Of a stretch of 64,000 bases of DNA, positions 1-12,170 are shown one piece after another; position 1 is the stretch's first letter, and each line of letters opens with the position of its first letter. This DNA comes from Cheilinus undulatus. Taxonomy: Eukaryota; Chordata; Actinopteri; Labriformes; Labridae. The position numbers and the translations under genes are program-made. Below the pieces are notes generated by a model that searched no databases, was not told the origin of the DNA, and worked only from the letters and a program-made list of their open reading frames with translations. Where the stretch lies: positions 29,205,855-29,269,854 of the forward strand of contig NC_054867.1 in the NCBI RefSeq assembly GCF_018320785.1, read 5' to 3'.

Positions 1-114
1 GTTCTATGCACCCTGTAAAACCTGGGGTCCCTGCTTTCTACAGCTGAGAGGCAGGTACAGATCCATTGTTTTTTTGACAGATTTACCCACAGTGGAGAAA
101 TATCACTGATTTGT

Positions 115-303
115 AATGTCCGATGAAAACTAAGTTACATTCTAGTCTAGCTTTAGTCATCTTGATGAAAAGTAAACTTCCTTTTAGTCAGTTTTAGTCA
201 TCACAGATCTTTGGCTAGTCTTATTAGTCTCGTTTCCATCGTGGACAAAAAGGCTGTCGACGAACATTTTTAGTCATACCTTTAGTCGATGAAATTAACA
301 CTG
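115..303. mobile_element. hAT-like non-autonomous transposon fragment (TTAGTC-rich)
   Basis: The stretch is full of degenerate TTTAGTCA/TTAGTC words and ends in AATTAACACTG, the reverse complement of a CAGTGTTAATT terminus common on fish non-autonomous elements. A related copy ends the same way at 15356. The left terminus is not recognisable, so this is a truncated or decayed copy. The superfamily is an inference. Confidence 0.45.
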
Positions 304-949
304 CTTTACAGCAAATTGTAACCTTTTTGTTTTTACATTTCAATACCATCTTAACTGTTTCATTCAATCACATCTTAACTGTTTTATTCCAAATCAACTG
401 TGGTGATGAACAGAATCCAAATTATAAAAAATGTGCTAATGTCCAGATAATTATGGACCAAAGTGTATATACTAAGCTTCAAGTTCATAAACATCAATCA
501 AACTTCTTTATGGTTTAAGGCCACATAATTGTGACTGCCACCAAATGATGAGAGATATGACTGGCAGCATTTCTCTTAATCTTACATTATCCTACAGCGG
601 CAGTGTGCTGTATGTTATAAGATCATTTATCATCTTATAATACGATTCTAGTTGTGAAGACATTAGGAGACATGTAAAAATAAAAGTTCAGGTTTAATTT
701 TCACATTGATTCAGTTTTCACAGAAACCTCAGCTGGTCCACATATTTTATATACAAACATAGCACATTATGTACATACTTAACTGAAAAAATGATGGCAA
801 AATAGCTAGCCCTAGAGAACAAAACCACAGTGACATACATTAAATTAAATATAAACATTTTCGTTCAAGTTTGTACAAAGTGGAATATTTTTCACAGATC
901 ATTTGGCCCCAAATCATGCTCCATTTCAGCATGATTACTCCTCTCTTGT
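304..949. other. rbm5 3' flank, no gene seen
   Basis: AT-rich sequence between the repeat fragment and the rbm5 stop codon. The part nearest the gene is its 3' UTR. Short open frames here have no family resemblance and no splice support. Confidence 0.5.
693..698 (-). terminator. possible rbm5 poly(A) signal (ATTAAA)
   Basis: This is the first poly(A)-like hexamer downstream of the rbm5 stop. It is the ATTAAA variant and would give a 3' UTR of about 255 bases. No canonical AATAAA is seen on this strand between the stop and here. Confidence 0.35.
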
Positions 950-3900
950 TTACTCTATTTCAGTGAAGCGTGCAAACATGGCCTTACGAACAGCATCCTT
1001 GTAGGTGTCAGATGCTGACAGTTCGTATGAGCTCCCTTTAATACCCAGTCCTGTTCCCTTGGTCCTTAATAAAGCCTGTTAAGAGAGGGAGGCACTTATT
1101 AGAGGAAACAGATTGGAGACAGGTAGCCCGCAGGTAGAAGTGCTAATTGCTTTGTGAGTGAAGAAGAACACATTGACATGCATATTCCATCTGTTATAAG
1201 CTTGGAGACTTCTAGTTTGAGGAAAGTGTAAAAAGAGTTTTTTTGTCCTTCTCACCGCGATGGGGGTGGTGATGCCCTGCTGGTGGCGCCCCAGACCTTT
1301 ACCCTCCTGCCAGCCCATCGCTTGCAACATTTTGTTACCGATATTATCACTGGTAAGGCCGTCTTTGGTGGGCTGCTCATAGTTTCTGTTGAATGTAGAC
1401 GATAGGAGATGTTAGAGGAGCTCACTTAAACAGACTAGGTTTGATATCCTGTGAAATTAAAAAAATCAAACTTACACTACTGGTGTTGGTGGTTTATAAA
1501 ACTTCTTCTTAGGTGCAGGAGGTTCAGGGATGCCATACTTTTCCCTTCTCTCCGCAGCTCTGTCTCTGTATTTCAGCTGTAAAATGACCATAAAAGCATT
1601 ACCGAATGTGACCTAGTTGCATAAAGAACTGATAGAGAGGCTTTCTTAAACCAAATACCTCAGTTTCTTTCCTCTCCAACTCCTCAAGCTCAGCTTCTGT
1701 GAGGCTGGATCTTCTTTGAATCTCCAGGTTTTGCTAAAATGTAAGAAAAAAAAAGTGAGCTGAGCAAATAAATATCCCAACTCAAGTGAGTACTCAAGGC
1801 TGTGTAAGTGATTATGCCCTTTCACTTTTGTATTGAGGCTTTATGTATTGAACAGATGGCCCAGCACCAGGCATATTCATGGCTACTTGCAGATTAAACT
1901 CCCGCTGTTTCACCGCCCTCACCTTGTGGAGGTCAGAGAGCTGCTGGTGACGCAGCAGAGCCTCTCTGGTGGGGAACTGCCGTCGACACAGCAAACACAC
2001 CATCTTTTTCCAGTCTGTTATTTTTTCCTCCTCATCTGCTGCTCTGTCTGAGACGCCCTCTTCTGTGTCACTGTCTCCATTGTACGAAGCAGCAACAACA
2101 CTCTGCAACATGAAGGCAAGAAGCTGAATGGTGAAAGGATTTTTAAGAGTTATTTTGCAGTGAGAAAAAAAACGTTCAGAAACTAACCTTAGTGAGACTC
2201 TCCTGCTCTGCCACCTTGAATTTTTCAATAATAAGAGATGGCATCTCAAAGCATCCTGCTTGCTAAAACAGAATCGAGAAATAATACATATAAGCTCTTC
2301 CATCATCAGTAAGCCAGCTCTCAATCTAAACATTCTGACACAAACACAGAGAAATACAAGTGACTCTTGAATACCTTTTTCTCAAAGAGAAAGAACCCTG
2401 CATCAGCAGCTGCAGACTCCTTCCTCTCGTCTTCTTTAGAAGGTCCAAGCCCTTGGTTGGTGCCTTTCACGCTTTCTTTTTGCTTGTTAAAGCTTTTTGC
2501 CCAGCGCTCCATGTCTTTAGCGATCTGAAACAGTATCAACAGTTAGTACACTAGTCTTAAAAATGACAAGATATGAAAAGATAAACTTTGAACTAGCATT
2601 CACCTGTTGTGCAGATTTGTTTTTGGGCTTTTCTTTTTTATCTTTAGCCTCCTTACTGTTTGTGGTGACTGTGGCTGAGGTACTAGCTGCTGTGCTAGCT
2701 TGTTCTGTGCTTAAATCTGACTGAGGGGTGGAGATGTACTGCTGCTTTCCACTGTCCCAGTACAAATACTGCTGAGTCTCTGAGTTGTAGAAGTACTGAT
2801 GTATAAAGGGGAAATAAAAGATGAACAAAAGGAAAATTAGTAATGTAAGAAATTCTCCATGTCTGACAGTGTATACTACAAACACAACAAGACCACAGGG
2901 TACATACTTGACTATTAGGATCATAGTACAGGCTGGTCTGTGGGTCATAATAATAACCAGAAGACTCATCATACTGATATGCAGAGGTGTCAGGAGCTGC
3001 AACAGATACCAACAAATGCATATAATGCAAAACATACTATTATAAATAGTGTAATTTAAGGTTAATGAAATCACTCTCGTACAGAAGGGCATTTCTTCAG
3101 CTCAGTAATCTCACCTGCTGTGTTTGCAGTCGGGGCACCACTGAGTGTAGCTTCAGCAGTAGCAGCTGCTGATGTTACCAAAGATGTAGTGCAAACAGGA
3201 GCGGTCTGCTGTGCTGTGTCGACAAGCCTCACTGCTGGATGTGACTGATAGACAAGAGGGGGCAAAGGTCATGATTAGCTTTTGCATCCATTGCACAACA
3301 CCACAGTGTCAAATTTAAGCTTGTTCTAGGTGGTAGAAGCTATGCTCATTTCATAGACTCTATATTAAGATGGACACGCACCAGCTGCCTCAAAGTGAAG
3401 CCGAAATATTTAAAGCTCCCTCCTCTATGTTAACAGATAGGACAACTCATCAAATAATTGATTTCTTAAACTCAGAATCTGCTGTGATGGTTAGTGTTGG
3501 CAAGTGTTGCTGGAGCTTTTTGTTTCATCAGTGGAATATGTCACAGGGAAGACAAAGACAGTGTGACTGCATTTCCAGTTTGTGCTCTTCAAAGTATTCC
3601 TTATTATAAAGTAATTCCTGCTGTTTTCATGGTGATGTAGAATGTTGTCAGACAGTGTACTAAGGAAAAAATGTATCATAGTTGAGGATTCTGCTGACTG
3701 CTCTGCTCTCACTGTAGGAGTAGTCGTACAATCAAAATATAAAGCATGCCAGAATTCTATCCGACCAGTTAAGAGCAGCTGGTCTGGCCATAGCTAGTCA
3801 TTGTATCCCTCTGTACACTGCAGGACAAATGATGCATGATCCAACTGAAATTCAGTGTGATTTTCAAGTAAATTCTGCAACTCAAAATTTGTGCTTGAAT

Positions 3901-6900
3901 CAGATGAAAATGGCATGGTGTATTCCTAGCATTACTGTGGTAAAACTTAAGAGGAAAGACAGGCCTGTGACAGAGGGAAGACACAGTCAATGCGCGCCTT
4001 GTATGAAAGCTGTGTAACATCCAAACTAACACTACAGTGCGTGAGAAACGCTGTTCATTTTTACCATATACAGTCAGTAGTTCCTACACTGCATACCTGT
4101 ATGGCAGGCTGACTGATAATGACTGGCTTATAGACTTGTGCTGTCTGAGAGATGACCACCCCTGTCCCTGCGGTGATCAGTGCCTTTATTCCTGGAGCAG
4201 CTAAAGACAAGTGGTAGAGAGAAAATGAGTCATCTTAGCTAAAGGAATAAAAATAAATCAATGTCTCTGACATCTTATATTACCTCCAAGTAATCCATCT
4301 CCAATGACAGGAGCCAATCCTTCAGGCTGTTGCTGCCATACTTGATAGTTTTGCCCCTACACCAATAGTGGTTTACATCAGTCACTTTTCTTTCTTGAGA
4401 AGTTTATTTCATCAAAGAGGATTTTGAATGAACTTGCCTGTATGTAGCCCTCTGTGAGGGGAACGCAGTCAGAGGTGCTTCCTGAATTTTGCTGTAACTA
4501 CAAGAACATAAAAGAAAATAAAGTTGATACAAAGAGGAAGAAATAAAAAATCACCCTAACTGACATTCAAAGCTGTGCTTAACAGGTAACCTAGCAGCAT
4601 TTTTCAAAAATGAAGACATGGCTGCTTGTCATTTTAGAATTCCTAAGACGAATAACACCCCTGAGAACCAACAGCCCACTTCGGCTAGATCTGGTCCCAA
4701 TATAAAACAGCTGACAGTCATCAAACCGACACTGACAAGTCAATTCTCCCCTCCTGACAAGCTTGACGTGGAAGACAGCAAGAATAAAGAACAGGAAGTA
4801 CAATGAAGAATTATTACAGAGAAATGCTCTCTGCCTTCTCTTACAACCACAGTTCATGAAAATAATGCAACTTGTGTTAAATTAAAACAATGAAGTACAA
4901 GTAAATGACTCATACTTGATTGGATGACCACTGAGCAGCAGCAATGGCTGTACTGGCCACAGAGAGAGCATTTGATCTGATCCCATCAGGCTGTGCAGAG
5001 TCTCTGAAGAGAAAGACTGATTAGTTCACCTTTATTTTTAAACCTCAAAGCTCAACTTAGAATATAGTTTAGCAGAGTCAATGAAGGCTCTCTGGCAGAG
5101 TATATTCTTTATCAAACAGTGGTTCCCTTCCTGCTGTACACTGGGGACAAAGGGAAATCACGCTGGCACCGTTTTGTGCTCCAGGTGCAGGATCAGCACA
5201 TTTGGCAGAGCCAGATGACTCTGAGGTCTCTAATTTTAGAGTTTTCTCTGGTAGCCCACAGCAGAACTTTAGCAATCGATGATGTTTTTATGTGGGGATT
5301 CTTTTACTCACGGGACTGAAGAGCGAGTTTCTATTTTAAGGGCAGCTGACGGAACCATCGGCATGATTTCAGAGCAAATAGTCAAATATAAAAAATGATT
5401 TAGTGTGAACTGTCATTGACGGAAATTAATATTTCGTTAGATTGGTCCTTTTTGATCACACATTGAAGCAAATTTTCAAGTCCTACATATTTCCTGGCCA
5501 GAGTGATTAAATTCCTCCTCTTCCTGAGGAGTTACCAGCAAATAAATAAATGGAGAAAGAAATATTCCAGATGCTGCTGGACTCGAACCCTGTACCGCAT
5601 GATCCCCAGATCAAGTCACTGACATTCAGCCATCCCATGGACTCATTAATGTCTGCGTCATGATGTAATTTACTAACTGTATCAACATTGTTCAGTGCCA
5701 TTCACTGTGTCTGCTCAAGAACGGCAATCTTTCCCTTCACCTGTTATTAATATAAACATTAATGTTACAGACCACTCTATTGATCACCTAGCTCATACAG
5801 CGTCATAATTGTGATTTCTGTTTGAAAAATAGAACACAATGAACCCCTGTCTGGTAGAGATGACAATGCAACCACCGCTGTGATATGATTTTGGAGAAAG
5901 TGAAGTCATTATTTTCTTCACTATTTCAATGAAAATATGAATAATTACAGTATAATATAATACTATTTTTCCTTTCACTTTGATGTTATATAGAGCCGTT
6001 ACTAAGTCGTAACTGCTGCCTTCTTTGTGATGCCTATGCGATGAGGAGGCAGCTTTGCCTGTGAGCCTGCACTGAGGGAAACAGACCCAGTCCTTACACT
6101 TACAGATCTGAGTACACATTTGCGGATTGTACGCAGTACAAATGTTGCAAAAGTCACATGTGTATGACAGCCAATTGAGAGACAATCATTTGTAACTGAT
6201 GGCTTGTAAGGATTTTGACAACCTGAGGCAAAAAAAGTGAGTTTTCTGAACCAAAATTAACTAAGTCCACAATTACAAATGGGTCTACATATTTGCAGAT
6301 TAGTGCACGCATTTGTGGATCTTTGTACGTATTTGCAAATACTTTTGCAACAAATATAGCTCCATATGTTTGTAGTTAAACACTAAAACTGTGTGCAGTT
6401 TAAAATAAGCAACCTTCAGCAAAATGGGTTTATAAGGGTACACTTAAGAATGACTGAATCAATTTTATTCAACTCTGGTGATATAATAAAAATATCTACA
6501 GTACACTTACTTCCCACATGGTGCTATTCACGCATTAGAAATACAAAAAGAGCTTATATGTGCTAATTATAGGGAGCTGAATCAAACAGTGTGTGGTGTG
6601 ATGACTCACTTCCGAGAGCTCTTGGCATAATCTACACCAATTGTTTTTCCATCCAGTTTTAAAGGTGGCTGAAGGCTCTGGAGAATTGTGAGCAGCTGAG
6701 AAGCCTCCTGTTTAAGAAGTGAAGGTACAAGATTGTCAATGTGCATACATACCCCCCCCCCCCAAAAAAAAAAAAAAAAGAAATGCCATTGAAATAATGA
6801 CTATGGTATATATTGACTACAGAGTTAACTTACCAAAGGGGATGAGAGCTGAACAAAGGCAAAGCCCCGATTCTGTCCTGTCTGCTTGTCTTTGATGAGG

Positions 6901-9900
6901 CGGATGTTGCCTGCTGACAAGTTTGCATAGGGGGCCAATATGCTTAAAATCCCATCCACAGTGGAGAGAGGAGCTATGTTCCTCAAAATGATCGCTGTAG
7001 ATAAATGAATTAGTATTGAGTGTTAAGTACGTCTGCTGGAGAAATGTATTATTTAACATGTGGTAAAAAAAAAGACTCACTGTCACCACTGTAATCTCCA
7101 GGCTGTTTAACCTCAGCATTGAATCGACTTTGTCCCAAAGACTCCCCGTCTTTACGCAGAAAAAAACAGAAAGAGCAATATATGGATAAACTTAGTTAGA
7201 GATTTTATCATACACTCAACTCTGTACATGCAATACTGGGCTCAAGAAATGATTTATCACAGTTTTAAGATTTTGAATTTTCTGAGTTTTTGTAAAAAAA
7301 AAATGAAACTGAAGTCAATTCCTGAATATATATGTCTTTTATATAAAATTTAAAGTACTAAAAATACAAGATATCCTTTTTCTTTATTTTTCTTCATAAA
7401 TGGAAGAGCTTATTTTTCATTTGAGTTTGTACAGGTGCTGCTCATGTCCATGAAGAAAAGCCAAAAGCACATAGTGCCCTCTGCTGGTTTGAAAAAACAG
7501 AATTGCAATACATATTTTTGTCAAATCCATTTAAAGGGGACATATTTTACCCTTTTAAGACAAGATTATATTGGTCTCAGAGGTCACCAAAACATGCCTG
7601 TGAAGTTTGTTGCTGAAAACCCCACTCCAGTATTGGATTTTTCATGTCTAAAATCTCTGTTTCAGCCCTGCTCAGAATGAGCTGTTTCTGTGTCTGTGTC
7701 TTTAAATCTTACTGAGCTGTTTGACTCCACCCCTCTCAGGAAATGGATGTGGCCCTCCTAATCCTTGGCCTAATCCCAATGTCCACACTCACTCACTCAC
7801 TGACTTTGAGGCGCGCTCCCGCCAAGCCCGTAAGGGCTTAGGGCTGTCCCACTGTCAAATCATAAAGTGCGCGAGGGATCTCTTGCTGACTTTTTGAGCC
7901 CTTCATGCACCCTTTCCATGAGTGGGCATCTCTGCAGACTTAGCGTGAGGGAATTACCCATAGTTCATTGCATTGTGATGTATGACAGGGATTCTCGGGG
8001 GATGCCTGCTGGTAAACGCTACACTAGAGTACTAGAGTGAAACTGTAAACAAAAAACATGGACTGAACAGAAATTGGGGGGGGGGCAAAAAAAAAAGGTT
8101 TTTCCTGTAAGTATATTAAATAAAACAGCCTTCATCCACTGAGAAAATAGGTATAAAAAATGAAGCACGTTTGTTTTAAGCTCTGCAAGATGCCGACTGT
8201 CAACAAAAAACACAATGGGCTGTCCCATTCCTGTTTCTACCATGTTGAGCCCTTGCAGCCTCACTCACTAAATCACTTTCCAGGTGCAGTCAGTTAAGTC
8301 AATGAGGGCTCAGGGCTCAGGTTTAGGGAGGAGATTGAAATTCAGCCCTCCTCCCAACTGGCTGCTAGGAGGAGGATTAGGAGAGGAGGGTGGAACTTTC
8401 TCCCAAGAGACGAGGGCCAACCAAACTTGGGGGCGGGGTGAACTTCCCACATGACATCATGAGGGGAAAATCTGAGAACGGTTTCAGCACACATTTTCTG
8501 AAAAGTGGAGAAAAAAGGGAGGGAGGGAATGGATTTTTCTGGTACTTGAGGGGATTGTGGAAAGGCCAGGGGCACATATTTTTGTTAGAAAAGCCTGAAA
8601 AGGTGATGTTTGCATAATATGTCCCCTTTAAATTGTCCATATTTGTGCAGACTTTTAATTGTTTTTTCAGGAATTGTTCCCTTTCTTATCATGCCTTCCA
8701 TTTTTCAACGCAAACCTCTCACAAAGAAGGAAAAACAAAGCCAAGAGAAGAAGAGGAACGTTTTCTTGCAGTTTCTTACCAACTTTGGCTGCTCCACACC
8801 TGAAACACTTCAGCCTCTTCCGGAAATTGTACAGCCCACACTGCAATAAACAAAATATCTTCAGTTTGCTGTTCCTTTTTTATTTTAAATTGAAAATTAA
8901 TATTAGAGGTAGATATTCCTATAAGAATTAATTAAAAACAACATGCACACATACCTGGGTCAAACAATCAGTAACAGAAATTAAAACAAGCTTTATTAAA
9001 TTTCTAGACTCAGAACCATGCAATTTGAACCTCTCAAGACAAAGAGCAGTTTATTCTAGTTGGAAATTTGACTTACTGCATTGCAAAGCCAGTTTTCAAA
9101 CTTCTGTCTCCTGTTGCTGTAGTGCACTGTGATGCTTTTCCCATGGATCACCAGCTTGTTCTGTTAAAATCAAGAAGCCACCAATTATTCCAATTCTTGA
9201 GACATTACAACCAAAAAGGGGCAGGTGGGCCCTACCGCTACCCCACCTCATGAGTGAGAGCAGCTGGAACAGGAAAGAGTGGCTAGGCTTACTCTCACTG
9301 CATAAGTAGGATCTCTCAGAAAAGAAACAGAGGTGGAAAGAGAAGTTCCAAGAGAGGTTCTGTGTGTGAGGGGACGAATTCTCAACATAAAATGTCTCTA
9401 AGTGTTTGGGATCGGAGTGCTGCCAGCTCATCCATGTCTCACAAGTCTTCTAGTGGAGTTCAGAGTTTTCGAGAGACTGAGCTGGAGCAGAATGTGCTAT
9501 GAAACCATATAATAAGAAGAAAACTCCATAAAGGAAGGACAAATACTTATAAAGTCAAAGGCCCTGTATGTTTACTGCAAAGTATATTGGATTACATTTT
9601 CAACAAAGCAAAAGCAGGATTTAATTTCATTTCAAAGACCACAAGCTTGCTGTGTACCTTAATATTTGTTACAATAATCTATCAAGTGTGTGATATCAAA
9701 AATATATACTTCTGATATCACTGTTTTGTATGACCAAGGTTATGATACAGCCCTCAAACCTAACACTATTTAGCTTTGAATTGCAATTTACTTCACAACC
9801 CTCACTGGTCATACTCATGTAAGCGCATAAATTGGGGCTCTAATCTCCAAGAATAAATCTAAACTTGGTGATTGTTGAAGCAACCTGATTGGTCTCCATC

Positions 9901-11201
9901 CATCGAGTAGAATCTTGCAAGTGATAAAACTCCACGAAGGCGAAACCTCGGCTTATACCTAGAGACAGCATTCAAATATAGACGGAGGTGTGTTAGTAAG
10001 AATGCTTTGTTGCAACATTTAATCTCACAATGGACTTTTATAGTCCAGTTCATGTCAAGATTGGGTTTGGAAAAGCTGTTTACAGGGCAAAGGGATGGTT
10101 GTTTAATTTGTTTACTATAGCATTCAATACCTGTACAAAAACTCCACCTCCTTACCTGACAGTAAACCAGATGGAGAATCTAAGCGATGATCCACTAATT
10201 ATTGAAATTTAAGGCTTTTTTTGAATTAAGGATAGTATTAGGAGTTATAAAGAAGAGTGTGCAGGGTGAATGTGGGACACTTTATCAGCAACACTCACCT
10301 GTCCTTTTCTTCATCAAGCGGATGTCCACAGGCTGGGGCCCCTGCAGCTGCTCGAGAGCTGAACAGATCTGAAAAATGGAGGCAGAAGGTCAAATTGATC
10401 AGTCTTCTTTCTTATTTTACAAAGATTAAAACATTAAGCTAACCCATAAGTCTTCAAGTGACTCTCCCTTCTTGTCAGGTTGAATAGAAACCATTACCAT
10501 CAGCTGCAGTATTGAACTAAGATTGACTAGTCCTACAGTTGTATGTTAGTTGTTGTGTCTTAGTTCTGCTGCATGATTTTACATCTCTTTCAGGTCAGTC
10601 TTCCTCTTACTCACTCTAACACCCCACCAGCTCTCCTTATTTGGTAACACTACATCGGTTAAAGTGATCTTGCTGGCTTACATCTTCCTCTGTGACATGA
10701 ACAGAGAGTCCCCTCAGCATAATGGTCTTGCTCTCCTCCTCCTGCTCCATTTTGTAGTCTTGGTCTAGATAATCCCCATCGTACTCATCATCAGATCTGT
10801 CACTATTTCGCCGTTTTCTGCTCCTCTGTCAAAGTAAACAGAATCATCATGCTGATATTGTTTACTTTGGAGCAAAATGTTTCAGTGTTCTTCTGCTGCA
10901 AGTGCTAAAGAATCAGAAGTATTTAAAAAAAAACCTCCTCTTTTACTCACCTCTGGGCTATCTCTGCGCTCTCTGTGTCTCTCATCACTCCATTGTTGAT
11001 CATAATCCCTTTCCATATCTTTACCTCTTCTTTCATACCATTCTGGATCATCTTTCCTTCCACCTGAACCATATCTTCCACTGCGTTCACCACGACTGAG
11101 TCTGCAATGGCAAACCAGTACTAGATTAAGGAACACAAACATGTGTATACAAACAGATGCCACTTTGTATTACTCTTTTCCTACCTTCTATCAGCTCCCA
11201 T
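950..11201 (-). CDS. rbm5: RNA-binding motif protein 5 (splicing regulator)
   Basis: Nuclear RNA-binding protein of the RBM5/RBM6/RBM10 family, which joins early spliceosomes and controls alternative splicing, including of apoptosis genes. Coding exons read down the minus strand: 11201-11185, 11101-10951, 10825-10682, 10368-10299, 9958-9885, 9160-9077, 8840-8780, 7149-7081, 6994-6834, 6707-6610, 5003-4916, 4497-4438, 4356-4284, 4200-4097, 3244-3115, 2996-2908, 2795-2604, 2524-2375, 2262-2188, 2102-1923, 1733-1659, 1576-1476, 1385-1256, 1075-950. They sum to 833 residues (human about 815). Domains in order: basic/acidic N-terminus starting MGADRRLSRGER; RRM1 (about 89-165); RanBP2-type zinc finger ([14 protein letters not shown], about 175-200); RRM2 ([10 protein letters not shown], about 224-310); tyrosine-rich OCRE repeat ([13 protein letters not shown], about 465-520); C2H2 finger (CLLCRRQF); G-patch ([15 protein letters not shown]). 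The C-terminus [14 protein letters not shown] fits RBM5, not RBM10. The intron upstream of exon 4356-4284 has a GC donor. Confidence 0.95.
3340..3730. repeat. dispersed repeat in rbm5 intron, second copy in usp4 intron
   Basis: It begins near CATAGACTCTATATTAAGAT, close to a known fish repeat start (remembered, not searched). Part of it (about 3517-3605) matches 30540-30650 in the same orientation: both contain a tract reading to TTTGTGCT(C/T)TTCAAAGTA. The complement of both copies happens to encode LKSTN(W/R)KC, but the frame is not conserved further, so I treat it as non-coding repeat DNA. Confidence 0.5.
5530..5645 (-). mobile_element. tRNA-derived SINE fragment
   Basis: On the minus strand a tRNA-like head shows an A-box-like GGCTGAATGTCAGTG and a perfect B box, GGTTCGAGTCC. 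It is followed by a tail with (ATTT)n near 5540-5555. It does not fold into a complete functional tRNA by eye, and the tail points to a SINE. It lies in the rbm5 intron between 5003 and 6610. Confidence 0.6.
5646..6609. other. rbm5 intron, no gene seen
   Basis: AT-rich intron sequence with several words of the kind TTTGCGGAT/GTACGCA around 6118-6370, suggesting a decayed repeat. No supported exon or RNA gene. Confidence 0.4.
6751..6779. repeat. poly(C)/poly(A) simple tract
   Basis: A run of C followed directly by a run of A in an rbm5 intron. Simple low-complexity sequence. Confidence 0.7.
7535..8627. mobile_element. non-autonomous DNA transposon with TTAA target duplication
   Basis: The element starts AGGGGACATATT right after TTAA at 7531-7534 and ends with the exact reverse complement AATATGTCCCCT right before TTAA at 8628-8631. 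That gives matching terminal inverted repeats and a TTAA target duplication, as in piggyBac or Kolobok elements. It is about 1.09 kb, has no transposase frame, and sits in an rbm5 intron. The middle (about 7785-8330, with CACTCACTCACTGACTTTG and AGGGCTTAGGGCTGTCCCA) has a different texture and may be a second element inserted within it. Confidence 0.75.
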
Positions 11202-12029
11202 CTTATTGTGCAGAGGATGTGGATTAGATGGAATACTCTAGGGGAAAAAACAGAAGGTTAATGTGCTTTTTTCTACCCAGTCTGGGATAATTTCTGAAGG
11301 ACATTGAGATTTGGCCTTAGTCCTGGATTTGCTTATCATGGTTAGATAGCTTTCTAAAGGCAAGCGTGTCTGTCATTAATTGTTTATACTTATCCATTTC
11401 CCCAAGTGAAACTTCAATTTGGTCGAAAAAAAGGGTTGCAGTTTTTATACTTTAAAGTGTCTTTGCTTAACGTACGACCATTTTAACTGGTAACCTACAG
11501 CGGATCGGTCTGTGGCTATACAGACCTTTATCAAATAGGGAGTCTATTCAGGTAGTTTTTATCCCAATGTCAAATTATACCAAACAGACACAGCATGTCT
11601 TCAATAAAAAAACACTAAACGGAGAGCTAACTATTTGGACAAATTTCGTTTTTATCATCTGTTTACAACGACAACCTCAGACATCGGTTAACACGGTCAC
11701 CTTTTAATCCATTACACCGCCACAGAGGTGAGGTCACAGATAGGCTAACGCAGCCTGAGAAAGAAATAGATGACTTACAACCACTGACAGGAACGCACGA
11801 TTTGTTCCAGATGAAAGTTACTCGTGTTAAAAGATTTCTAGCCTACCAGTCGCCAAATTCTTGTGTTTGACTACAAGTTGTTTTCAAGCTCACATTTACG
11901 TTGCAGCTAACAGGCTACTCAGACTGTACACGATTGATGTTAGCGTTAACCGGATCAGCCAGCGTACCCTTAAAAACCAACGATATCATTAAAAATAAAT
12001 AAAACAGCCCGTTCTTCCATGTGGCATAC

Positions 12030-12170
12030 CGTTATGTTTCCGAATCGTGTTCGCTTTGATAATAGAAGAAAAATTGGTTGTCGTTGTCTTTTATACACTC
12101 CTTGATCGTTCAGCGGAACAGAGTTCTCCTTTTTAAACACCGCCGGTGTTCTGTCAGATTTTGCTTCCGT
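12030..12170 (-). promoter_or_regulatory. rbm5: rbm5 non-coding first exon and promoter region
   Basis: A donor (GGTATG on the minus strand) ends an untranslated exon at 12030. The first spliced coding exon, 11185-11237, carries the ATG at 11201 after a short leader. The transcription start is inferred to lie near 12100-12170 from the donor position and the loss of other signals upstream. No TATA box is obvious. Confidence 0.5.

Noticed and set aside
5575-5645. Functional tRNA gene
   Set aside because: Good B box but a poor cloverleaf by eye, and a SINE-like tail follows.
8342-8931. Overlapping frames of 75-90 codons on both strands
   Set aside because: They lie in the TTAA-targeting element and across an rbm5 exon read in the wrong frame.
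950-11201. rbm10 or rbm6 instead of rbm5
   Set aside because: The N-terminus MGADRR and C-terminus [12 protein letters not shown] match RBM5 rather than RBM10 (which ends differently), and RBM6 has a different N-terminal region.
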